Assembly (NCBI GenBank): GCA_034669965.1
Contig: JAXMOK010000005.1
Coordinates: 62,001-126,000, forward strand
From: HXMU1420-13 sp034669965
Lineage (GTDB): Bacteria > Bacteroidota > Rhodothermia > Balneolales > Balneolaceae
Reading direction: 5' to 3'
Length of the DNA stretch: 64,000 nt
This document shows positions 44,757 through 53,203 of the stretch, one piece after another; position 1 is the stretch's first letter, and each line of letters opens with the position of its first letter. The position numbers and the translations under genes were made by a program. The notes under the pieces are model-generated. The model worked only from the letters and a program-made list of their open reading frames with translations, made no database searches and was not told the origin of the DNA.

Positions 44757-46097
44757 TTAATTCGAGAAAGAGATCGCAGTATTGTATCTGCTTTGAACAA
44801 AGCTTTTTAAACTTGATACTGAATTACTAAAGGAGCTGCTTTCTTGCGAAGCATAGTCGTTAAGTACGGATTCATAATCAGAAATTGTTGCCGTTACTTT
44901 CGTTGGATCAAATGCGCCGTTTGCAAAGGCGTTTACATAACTCTTGTAAGTAGTACTGTATTCATCCACATTCATGATATAGCGAATGATGGGCCAATTA
45001 GAACTAACTTCTGTCATGCCCATACTAATCGCACCACCTTGCTTTCCATCCTGAAAGGATTCGTTGTTATCCCATGGAATCCAAGTAAGAGCGCCGCTAT
45101 CTTTGTATAGGAAATAATTGTGAGTCATTACCCCGTAGGTATCCCAATTCTGAATCACATTGTTCACAGCCAGGTATTTGAGGAATCCATCCACATTGAA
45201 AATGTTTTCCAATTGCGTCTGCCAGCTTTCAGGATTTTCAGTTCGATCGCCATCATGAAGAAGATCATATAAAGCACGTACATCCGAGTAATCTGCTTCA
45301 TCTTCATTAGTTTTGAGGTCCATTTCTGATTCATTATAAGTTCCCGAGGCAAACGTAGCAGCGTCGCCATCGGGTTTGTAAAGATTGCCATTGTTGTCGT
45401 TAAATTGAGAATCCGGTACCGAATCATCAACTTCTTCGATCAATGTATAGATACCAACAAAGTTGGCACCGTTACCTCGGTCTAAAAACACGGCAACAAA
45501 TGCAGTTCTAGCAGAAGGAACACAGAATTCGCGGAATAAATCGGCCGCAAGTTTTTCGCGCATAAAGGTTCCGTCCGAATCATTACTACTCAGGTTTAAT
45601 TGCTTGAACCCATAAAATCGTTGGTTGTCAATGGCCGGGAAATCATCCTCAAATTCATCGAAATCGAGCTTAAAAGGGAATTTATCCGTATTAGAACTGT
45701 ATGCATTTCGTAGCGTTGAATTTCCTTTGTATCGGATGCCAACTTTGTACCAATCGGTATCATTATAAGTGATGGTAGCGGGAACCCAAATCGGTGTGAA
45801 ATCAACATCAGCCGTTCTGCTGGATGTTAAATTTGTGGATAAATCCGACTGCATCGCAGCCCAGTTTGTTGAGCTGATGGTAATATCGATGCGTTTTACG
45901 GTGCCTTCCTCAAACACCACGTCATAATTTGGATCCACATCGTTACTGTGTGTTTCGGTAGTCCAGTCGGGAATGGAAAGTTCAGTCTCGTTGCCTAAAT
46001 CTATTTCGGTGTTAGAACTATCGCTTCCGGTTAAATCGCCGCAACTGGCGAATAGAATAAGTGCAAAAGTGAAAGATGTAATTACTGTCTGTTTCAT
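44757..46097 (-). CDS. CotH-kinase-like lipoprotein
   Basis: 446 residues with a lipoprotein signal (LILFASC, Cys 19) and an acidic spacer. The body matches CotH-family proteins: VKRIDITISSTNWAAMQ, VGIRYKGNSTLRNAY, KFPFKLDFDEFED, FYGFKQLNLSSNDSDGTFMREKLAADLFREF, FVGIYTLIEEVDDSVPDSQF, GNLYKPDGDAATF and a late WIPWDNNESF. CotH members are atypical protein kinases; in bacteria some phosphorylate secreted proteins and many are uncharacterised. The Asp-containing WDNNESF segment is where catalytic residues are expected. Here it would act on the outer membrane or cell surface. Confidence 0.88.
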   Translation of the reverse strand: MKQTVITSFTFALILFASCGDLTGSDSSNTEIDLGNETELSIPDWTTETHSNDVDPNYDVVFEEGTVKRIDITISSTNWAAMQSDLSTNLTSSRTADVDFTPIWVPATITYNDTDWYKVGIRYKGNSTLRNAYSSNTDKFPFKLDFDEFEDDFPAIDNQRFYGFKQLNLSSNDSDGTFMREKLAADLFREFCVPSARTAFVAVFLDRGNGANFVGIYTLIEEVDDSVPDSQFNDNNGNLYKPDGDAATFASGTYNESEMDLKTNEDEADYSDVRALYDLLHDGDRTENPESWQTQLENIFNVDGFLKYLAVNNVIQNWDTYGVMTHNYFLYKDSGALTWIPWDNNESFQDGKQGGAISMGMTEVSSNWPIIRYIMNVDEYSTTYKSYVNAFANGAFDPTKVTATISDYESVLNDYASQESSSFSNSVSSLKSFVQSRYNTAISFSN

Positions 46098-46305
46098 GTA
46101 AACTGAGATGGTTTTGTATACATTGATCGAGGATCAGATTTGTTTGTGATATTTGAACTATATACACCTGATTGTTCATGAACCCCTAACTAGAGTTTTA
46201 ACATTCTTCACTTTTCACTTTACGCTCTAAATACCTACCATGTAACCTTCTTAATACAAGTTCGTCCTGTTGTGGGATCAATCAATTAAACAAAACTCGG
46301 GTTTT

Positions 46306-49300
46306 ATGAAAACTTTGTATTCGCTGGCATTGGCCATGCTTTTTATGTTCAGTGCACAAGCACAAATTACACCGGAATGGGTACGTTATCCGGTAGTTTC
46401 ACCAAATGGTAGCACCATCGCTTTTACCTATAAAGGCGACATCTACACCGTTGCAAGTTCAGGTGGCGAGGCTCTACGATTGACCTTTCACACGGCTCAT
46501 GATTACATGCCAGTTTGGAGTCATGATTCGCAGAAGTTAGCTTTTGCTTCCGATCGTCATGGCAATTTCGATATTTTTGTGATGGACGCCCGGGGCGGAG
46601 CTGCAACCCGACTTACCTTTCACTCAAACGGTGAAACGCCTTATTCTTTTTCGAACGATAATAAATCGGTGATTTTTGGAGCACATCGTCAGGATTTGGC
46701 CACACATCGGCAGCACCCAACTACTCGCCAGACTGAACTTTATACCGTGCCTGTAAGTGGCGGACGTGTGGATCAGATATTCACCGTTCCGGCTGAGCGA
46801 ATTAGTTTAAAAAGAGATGGTTCCGGGTTTTTATATCAAGATGTGCCGGGTGGCGAAAATATCTGGAGAAAGCATCACGAGAGTTCGGTAACTCGCGATA
46901 TCTGGATGTACGATATGAACTCTGGTGATCACACAAAACTCACCGAGTATGAGGGAGAAGATCGTAATCCGGTTTTTACCAACGACGAAACAGCGTTCTA
47001 TTATTTGAGCCAGCAAAATGGCACTTTTAATGTACACAAAATGGAATTGGCTTCCGGTGAAATAACTCAGATTACTAATTTTGAAACGCATCCTGTGCGA
47101 TTTTTGAGCGCGAGTAACAATGAGTTAATCACCTTCAGTTACCACGGAATTTTATACTCGATGCGCGAAGGTCAAGAACCAAGACAAGTACCTGTAACCA
47201 TCAGAACCCAAGAAGTTGAAAATCCTGAAGACTTAATTCGCATCAACGGTGGCGTTGGTGAGATGGCTGTATCGCCCGATGGAAAGGAAATTGCCTTTGT
47301 AGCTCGTGGCGAAGTGTTTGTTACCTCTGCGGATGGAAACTTTACGAAACGCATCACCAAAACTGCGGCAACCGAGCGATTTGTAACCTGGAGCGGTGAT
47401 GGCGATGCAGTGATCTACGCGGGTGAACGTGATGGAAAATGGAGCATTTATCAAAGCAAAAAAGTGCGTGAAGAAGAGCCTTTTTTCTATGCAGCTACCT
47501 TACTTAACGAAGAAGTATTGCTTGAAAACGAATTCGATAATTATCTGCCTGAAATCTCACCTGATGGCAAAAAAATGGCCTTTATCGAAGATCGTAGAAC
47601 GTTGAAAGTGATGGATATGGAATCGAAAGATACCGTTACATTGCTCACACCAGAAGACCTGTTCCACATGCGTGATGGGGATAAATATTACACTTGGAGC
47701 CCTGATAGTAAGTGGTTACTCGCTAGTTACAGCCGTTTGCTTAACAACAGTGATGTTATTCTGCTCGATGCTTCAGGCGAACAAGAAATGCGGACCTTGG
47801 TTAAAAGCGGTTATTACGATCATACTCCGCAATGGGTTAACGAAGGCAAGCAAATGATCTGGTTCAGCAATCGAAATGGATTAAAAAGCTATGCAACAAG
47901 TGGTGGCACACAGTACGATGTGTATTCGATGTTCTTCACCCAAGATGCGTGGGATGAGTTTAATCTCAGCAAAGAAGAATACGAGCTGAATAAAGCCATC
48001 ACAGAAGCCAACAAGAAGAAAGATGAAAGTGGCGATGAGGATGACGAAAAGGAAGACGATGACAAAGAGGAAGAGGAAGACAAAAGTATCACCTTCGAAT
48101 GGGATAACATGGACGAGCGAGTGTCAAAACTCACAATTCATTCTTCTAGTTTAGGGGATGCCGTATTATCCAAAGACGGTTCCAAATTGTACTATTTGGC
48201 TCGTTTCGAAAAAGGGTACAACCTTTGGAGCACCGATTTAAGAACCAAGGAGACTAAAATTGCTATCTCTCTTGATGGGTCATCCGGCAATTTGATGTGG
48301 GATCCTAAAATGGAAAACCTGTTTTTATTAAGCGGTGGCAGCATCGCAAAAGTGGATCCTGAAAGCGGAAAACGAACCGGGATTTCGATCAGTTCAGAAA
48401 TGATGTTGGATGGCGATGCAGAACGTAATATGATGTTTGATCATGTTGTGCTGCGAACGGAAAAAATCTTCTATGAGCCCACTTTTCACGGAATAGATTG
48501 GGAAGCCATGGCAGATGAGTATCAGCCAAAAGTTGCCCACATCGGCAATGGTTTTGAGTTTGCAGAATTATTGAGCGAATTACTGGGTGAGCTAAATGTA
48601 TCGCATGCCGGAAGTGGATATCGCGGTGGTTCTTCGGATGGAGACCAAACAGCTTCGCTTGGAATTTTCATGGATTACGAGCATGATGGAGATGGAATCA
48701 AAATTGTAGAAGTGATGGAGGGCGGTCCGCTAGATAAAGCTGATTTTGACATCAAACCGGGAATGATCATCCAAAAAATAAACGGTGAATTAGTATCAGC
48801 GAACGAAGACGTGGCTAAGTATCTGAATCGTAAAGCAGGTGATTTCACTCTTCTGGAAATCACGGATGATCGTGGACGAAATAGCCAAGAAATTACGGTT
48901 AAACCTATTTCATTGGGCGCTGAATATGGATTACTGTATGATCGCTGGGTTGAAAAAAACGAGCAGGAAGTACTTGAGCGATCGAACGGTAGATTGGGGT
49001 ACGTTCATATTTCCGGCATGGGTGATTCCCAGTTTCGATATGTAATCGAAAAAATGCTTGGCGACCACTACGATAAAGAAGCCATTGTGATTGATACACG
49101 AAATAATGGCGGTGGTGATCTTGTTGCCGATTTGCAGATGTTCTTTACCGGCGAACGTTTCTTAACCTACGCTACCGAAGCAAAAGTAGTTGGGGGAGAG
49201 CCAACATCACGCTGGACGAAGCCTGTTATTGGCTTATTTAACGAAAGTATGTACAGCGATGGCCATTGCTATGCCAGCGGCTTCGAAGATCTGGATTTGG

Positions 49301-49545
49301 GAACTTCAGTTGGGATGCCGGTGCCGGGAACATGTAGTTTTGCCGGATGGGAAGGTTTACCCAATGGAAGCTACTGGGGCGTTGTTCCGGTGAGTGCTAA
49401 AAATAAAGCCGGCGAATGGTTAGAAAACAACCAGACAAATCCTGACATCACCGTTAAAAATATGCCGGGAGAAATTGATTTCGGCAGAGACGAGCAGCTT
49501 GAAGTAGCCATCGATCAAATGCTTAGAGAGCTGGATGGGGAATAA
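46306..49545 (+). CDS. Secreted Tricorn-type serine protease (beta-propeller, PDZ, S41)
   Basis: About 1079 residues. I start at ATG 46306 (MKTLYSLALAMLFMFSAQAQ), a good signal peptide; a TTG at 46270 would precede it. The N-terminal half holds TolB-like propeller blades (PVVSPNGSTIAFTYKGDIYTV, PVWSHDSQKLAFASDRHGNFDIFVMD, and more). An acidic low-complexity loop (near 580-610) precedes a PDZ domain (IKIVEVMEGGPLDKADFDIKPGMIIQKINGE) and the S41 core (NGRLGYVHISGMGD, DTRNNGGGDLVADL, and NESMYSDGHCYASGF with the probable catalytic Ser). Tricorn homologues degrade peptides; this exported form probably does so in the periplasm or outside the cell. Confidence 0.92.
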   Translation: MKTLYSLALAMLFMFSAQAQITPEWVRYPVVSPNGSTIAFTYKGDIYTVASSGGEALRLTFHTAHDYMPVWSHDSQKLAFASDRHGNFDIFVMDARGGAATRLTFHSNGETPYSFSNDNKSVIFGAHRQDLATHRQHPTTRQTELYTVPVSGGRVDQIFTVPAERISLKRDGSGFLYQDVPGGENIWRKHHESSVTRDIWMYDMNSGDHTKLTEYEGEDRNPVFTNDETAFYYLSQQNGTFNVHKMELASGEITQITNFETHPVRFLSASNNELITFSYHGILYSMREGQEPRQVPVTIRTQEVENPEDLIRINGGVGEMAVSPDGKEIAFVARGEVFVTSADGNFTKRITKTAATERFVTWSGDGDAVIYAGERDGKWSIYQSKKVREEEPFFYAATLLNEEVLLENEFDNYLPEISPDGKKMAFIEDRRTLKVMDMESKDTVTLLTPEDLFHMRDGDKYYTWSPDSKWLLASYSRLLNNSDVILLDASGEQEMRTLVKSGYYDHTPQWVNEGKQMIWFSNRNGLKSYATSGGTQYDVYSMFFTQDAWDEFNLSKEEYELNKAITEANKKKDESGDEDDEKEDDDKEEEEDKSITFEWDNMDERVSKLTIHSSSLGDAVLSKDGSKLYYLARFEKGYNLWSTDLRTKETKIAISLDGSSGNLMWDPKMENLFLLSGGSIAKVDPESGKRTGISISSEMMLDGDAERNMMFDHVVLRTEKIFYEPTFHGIDWEAMADEYQPKVAHIGNGFEFAELLSELLGELNVSHAGSGYRGGSSDGDQTASLGIFMDYEHDGDGIKIVEVMEGGPLDKADFDIKPGMIIQKINGELVSANEDVAKYLNRKAGDFTLLEITDDRGRNSQEITVKPISLGAEYGLLYDRWVEKNEQEVLERSNGRLGYVHISGMGDSQFRYVIEKMLGDHYDKEAIVIDTRNNGGGDLVADLQMFFTGERFLTYATEAKVVGGEPTSRWTKPVIGLFNESMYSDGHCYASGFEDLDLGTSVGMPVPGTCSFAGWEGLPNGSYWGVVPVSAKNKAGEWLENNQTNPDITVKNMPGEIDFGRDEQLEVAIDQMLRELDGE

Positions 49546-49581
49546 TAATTAGCTGATTTCTTTTTTAGATTCATCCAGTGG

Positions 49582-49601
49582 GGTCGTAGCATGCAACGAC
49601 C
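49582..49601. repeat. REP-like palindrome, imperfect
   Basis: GGTCGTAGCATGCAACGACC with a single mismatched pair. It shares the GTAGCATGC core with the RAYT-flanking elements at 5359 and 6464. Confidence 0.7.
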
Positions 49602-49708
49602 TTATATATTCAATCTTGAAATGGATTTTTCCTTAGAGGCAGCGATGTGTTCCTTTAAATTGAGAAGTATTCGTTTGGATTCGAATAAGTATTCATTTTC
49701 ATCCAGTG

Positions 49709-49728
49709 GGTCGTAGCATGCTACGACC
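49709..49728. repeat. REP-like palindrome, perfect 20 bp
   Basis: GGTCGTAGCATGCTACGACC; both this and the copy at 49582 are preceded by ATCCAGTGGG-type sequence, so the repeated unit extends beyond the palindrome. It lies between the Tricorn gene and the convergent small secreted-protein gene. Confidence 0.8.
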
Positions 49729-49780
49729 GTACTGTTTTGAAGAATGGGATTCTCATTTATTGAGATAGCAAGAAATTAGG

Positions 49781-50206
49781 CTATTTCTCAAAGATGGCTA
49801 AGCCCCAATAGCATGGCTCTACCGAGCAGGCATACATCGAAATTTCAATTTGATATCGTCCCGAGCTGGTAGGCGTGTAATAGATCAATGGAAAATCGTC
49901 ATCTTCGATGTCGCTATCGATTTCTTCTCCTGAATTATCCCGAAGATATAGATCAAGATCGTTACAATCTTCATCGCAAAAACCACGAATTAAATAGTCT
50001 TTGCTGCTATCTAAATAAAACGTCCAGGTATTGTCTTGATCCTCTCCAATGGCTCCGATAATATAATTTTTCATTGAGTAGCCGTTTTCGGATGCCGAAT
50101 CAAACGAATTCTGGATCTGCGTCCAAACAATTTCTGTGTATGATTGTGCATAAAGTGAGCCTGTGCAAACTAGACCCACGATCATCATTGCCAGAAAGTT
50201 TTTCAT
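49781..50206 (-). CDS. Small secreted PPC-like protein
   Basis: 141 residues with a signal peptide (FLAMMIVGLVCTGSLYAQ). The rest resembles the bacterial pre-peptidase C-terminal (PPC) beta-sandwich: NTWTFYLDSSKDYLIRGFCDEDCNDLDLYLRDNSGEEIDSD, then YYTPTSSGRYQIEISMYACSVEPCYWGLAIFEK. It has two Cys pairs that may form disulfides, and it is acidic. No catalytic domain is attached, so it may be a stand-alone binding or stabilising module in the periplasm. It is followed closely by the phosphohexomutase on the same strand. Confidence 0.8.
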   Translation of the reverse strand: MKNFLAMMIVGLVCTGSLYAQSYTEIVWTQIQNSFDSASENGYSMKNYIIGAIGEDQDNTWTFYLDSSKDYLIRGFCDEDCNDLDLYLRDNSGEEIDSDIEDDDFPLIYYTPTSSGRYQIEISMYACSVEPCYWGLAIFEK

Positions 50207-50255
50207 ATGTACCCCGTTAAGTGTTTGTTGGTTTTAAAGTAACAGAAAGTTGGGA

Positions 50256-51992
50256 TTATTCAACTCCCAGATCCTTTAATAAAACAGTGATTTTTTGATC
50301 TAATTTTTCTGCCTGAAGTGGGTAATCGTCGCGCGAGTCAAGCTCACCATTCACACTGCAGTAGAATTTGATTTTCGGCTCTGTGCCAGAAGGTCGGGCC
50401 GAAATGATACTTCCATCATCGGTGATAAACTGTAAAACGTTTGATGTAGGTAAATTAGTGGATTCAGATTTTCCAGTATCTTGAAAATGCACGGTTTGAG
50501 TTTGATAATCTTTTAACACAGTAACCGGCGAACCACCTAATATTTTGGGTGGATTTGCTCGAAAATTGGCCATCATTTGCTGAATTTCTTCAGCCCCGGA
50601 TTTCCCTTTTTTGGTAACAGAAATTAGCTTCTCACGGAAAAATCCGTGCTCAACGTACATATCTAACAAAGCTTCGTACAAACTACTGCCTTGGTCTTTG
50701 TAGTAGGCCGCCATTTCAGCAATAATCACTGCAGATACAATCGCATCTTTATCCCGAACATGTTCACCCACTAAATAACCATAACTCTCTTCTCCACCAA
50801 CAATAAAAGTCTTTTTGCCTTCCAGTTCGGTGATCAATTCACCGATATATTTGAAACCGGTTAGCGTGTTAAAACACTCAACGCCATAGGAAGCCGCAAT
50901 CCGATCGATGAGGTAACTGGTAACTATGGTTTTAACGATATACTCTTTACCGGTGAGTTTCCCTGCTTTTTTCCATGCCGTAAGCATGTAGTTAATAATC
51001 AGCGTGCCGGTCATATTACCGTTGAACAACATCCATTCGCCTTTATCATCTTTAACGGCAATTCCAACCCGATCTGCATCAGGATCGGTTGCCATAACCA
51101 GCTCGGCATCGATTTCTTTGGCTTTGCTCATGGCCATGCTTAGAGCGTCTTCTTCTTCCGGATTTGGATAGACAACGGTTGGGAAGTTTCCGTCGATTAC
51201 CATCTGCTCTTCTACCACATTTACGTTGGTAAACCCATAGGCTTTGAGTGCAGGTATTGCCATAATCCCGGTTCCATGGATAGGAGAGAAAACGATGTTC
51301 AAATCGTTTTGGCGCTGGATTGCATCTTTAGAAACAGACAATTTTACCAGCTCATCAATGTATTTTTTATCAATTTCTTCGCCGATAGCTTCGATAAGAT
51401 CCGGATTTCCTTCAAACTTAATTTCTTCTACCGAAGCAATCTTCTGCACCTCTTCCATCACCATTTTATCGTAAGGCGAAACGAACTGACCGCCATCGTT
51501 TCCATAGGCTTTAAAGCCATTATATTCTTTCGGGTTGTGAGATGCGGTTAGCACCACACCACTTTGGCAATTCAACTCTCGAATGGCATAAGAAAGCTCT
51601 GGTGTTGGGCGCAAGCCGTCAAAAAAGTACACTTTAATTCCATTGGCAGAGAATACATCAGCCACAACTCGTGCAAGCGTATCCGAATTATTTCGACAAT
51701 CATGCGCAATGGCTACTTTAATTTCCTGGTTTGGGTACTCATTTTTTAGGAAGTTGGAAAGCCCCTGGGTAGCCATTCCAAAGGTGTATTTATTCACCCG
51801 ATTAGACCCAACACCCATAATACCACGTAACCCACCGGTACCAAATTCAAGGTCTTTATAGAATGCATCGGTTAGCTCGGTGTAGGCTTCATTCTCTAAC
51901 ATCGAACGAATTTCCGATTTAGTTTCTTCGTCATAGCCTCCGTCAAGCCATTGATTAATTTTTTCTTCGACCGATTTTTCCAGATTACCCAT
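50256..51992 (-). CDS. Phosphohexomutase (phosphoglucomutase/phosphomannomutase family)
   Basis: 578 residues, the size of the PgcA-type phosphoglucomutases. It should interconvert hexose 1- and 6-phosphates in the cytoplasm. The four domains carry the expected motifs: phosphoserine loop in VVLTASHNPKEYNGFKAYG, metal loop ATDPDADRVGIAV, sugar-specificity loop VGGEESYGYLVGEHVRDKD, and phosphate-binding loop ARPSGTEPKIKFYCSV. PgcA-like enzymes usually prefer glucose phosphates, but the family also contains phosphomannomutases and I cannot decide between them. Confidence 0.93.
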   Translation of the reverse strand: MGNLEKSVEEKINQWLDGGYDEETKSEIRSMLENEAYTELTDAFYKDLEFGTGGLRGIMGVGSNRVNKYTFGMATQGLSNFLKNEYPNQEIKVAIAHDCRNNSDTLARVVADVFSANGIKVYFFDGLRPTPELSYAIRELNCQSGVVLTASHNPKEYNGFKAYGNDGGQFVSPYDKMVMEEVQKIASVEEIKFEGNPDLIEAIGEEIDKKYIDELVKLSVSKDAIQRQNDLNIVFSPIHGTGIMAIPALKAYGFTNVNVVEEQMVIDGNFPTVVYPNPEEEDALSMAMSKAKEIDAELVMATDPDADRVGIAVKDDKGEWMLFNGNMTGTLIINYMLTAWKKAGKLTGKEYIVKTIVTSYLIDRIAASYGVECFNTLTGFKYIGELITELEGKKTFIVGGEESYGYLVGEHVRDKDAIVSAVIIAEMAAYYKDQGSSLYEALLDMYVEHGFFREKLISVTKKGKSGAEEIQQMMANFRANPPKILGGSPVTVLKDYQTQTVHFQDTGKSESTNLPTSNVLQFITDDGSIISARPSGTEPKIKFYCSVNGELDSRDDYPLQAEKLDQKITVLLKDLGVE

Positions 51993-52229
51993 GTAGTTGA
52001 AAGATTGATTTAAAATTGCTACCTCAAATATAGAAATATATGCGTTATTAGATAGCTGTGAATCGTTTTAGATTGTAATGCGTCAGTAAATATTTTATTG
52101 ATTTAATAAGGCTCAACTATAGTTTAGGCTTCGAAAAATAGACATGCTGTTTTTTTGCTAAGAAGAGCACATTTTGGCTACCTTATTTAACTATTCAAAA
52201 TCTCGGTTGAAATTTAATTTTTGGTACCA

Positions 52230-53150
52230 ATGAATCGTCTTTTTCTAAACATGCTGGTTATTATTGCATCAGCAGGATTGTTATTAGCTTGTAGCACGTC
52301 AAAGCAAACCGCAACGGCAACCAATACCAGCGAGACATCAAATCAAGAAGATGTAACCTTAAACGACACAAGAGATAAGAAAGAAATTGAAGAGCTGTTC
52401 TGGGCTCGGCGTGATAGCACAAAATTGAATTACGCCCAAGCCGATGTGGAGTTTATGCAAGGCATGATCGGGCATCACTCGCAGGCATTGATTATGTCGA
52501 GCCTGGCTAAACCAAACAACGCCAGTAAGTCGGTACAAACCCTGGCGGCGCGTATTATTAACGCACAGAAAGATGAAATTGCCATAATGCAAAGCTGGCT
52601 CAGCGATCGAAACGAAATGGTACCACAAGTTACCATCGATGGGTTGAATCTGATTTTAACACCGGGGAAAACGCCTTCACTTACTTTTAATCAGGAAGCT
52701 GTTGTGCACAGAATGCATGAACAGTTAGGGCATGGTGATCATCACACTAAAAAAGCCGATGAAAAGCCGGAAGAAATGCGCGATAAGATGCATGCTGATA
52801 TGGACAAAGAGCTCAATAAATCGTCGCATATGGGGCATATGGCCAACAATGGGATGGGTGGAATGGACGGAATGATGCACGATCATTCTGATATGCCGGG
52901 TATGCTAAATCAAACTCAGCTCGAAGAACTAGCAATGACGAAAGGCAAGGATTTTGATCGTCTGTTTCTCAGATACATGATTCAACATCATGCCGGAGCT
53001 ATTACGATGGTAAATGATCTGGTGAGAACAGATGGAGCAGCGCAGGAAGTAAGTATCGGGAAACTTGCTGGCGACATCAACGTAGATCAAAAAACTGAAA
53101 TTGAACGAATGCGTCTTATGCTAATGCAAATCATGCAAACAGAGCAGTAA
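52230..53150 (+). CDS. DUF305 lipoprotein
   Basis: 306 residues from the ATG at 52230 (TTG at 52221 is an alternative). Lipoprotein signal: IIASAGLLLACSTS. Two DUF305 repeats are visible with their paired His motifs, FMQGMIGHHSQALIMSSLA (about 80-98) and FLRYMIQHHAGAITMVNDLV (about 250-270); between them is a Met/His-rich stretch (MGHMANNGMGGMDGMMHDHSDMPGM) that could bind copper or another soft metal. The function of DUF305 is not established. The next gene, 53 bp downstream, is another lipoprotein. Confidence 0.88.
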   Translation: MNRLFLNMLVIIASAGLLLACSTSKQTATATNTSETSNQEDVTLNDTRDKKEIEELFWARRDSTKLNYAQADVEFMQGMIGHHSQALIMSSLAKPNNASKSVQTLAARIINAQKDEIAIMQSWLSDRNEMVPQVTIDGLNLILTPGKTPSLTFNQEAVVHRMHEQLGHGDHHTKKADEKPEEMRDKMHADMDKELNKSSHMGHMANNGMGGMDGMMHDHSDMPGMLNQTQLEELAMTKGKDFDRLFLRYMIQHHAGAITMVNDLVRTDGAAQEVSIGKLAGDINVDQKTEIERMRLMLMQIMQTEQ

Positions 53151-53203
53151 GAGTAGGGTAACACACAATATTTCAACAATCAACAATAACTAAAAGGACA
53201 AGT

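Noticed and set aside
47889..48134. Ser-rich frame on the minus strand inside the Tricorn gene
   Set aside because: It is the complement of the Asp/Glu/Lys-rich loop of the protease and has no independent support.
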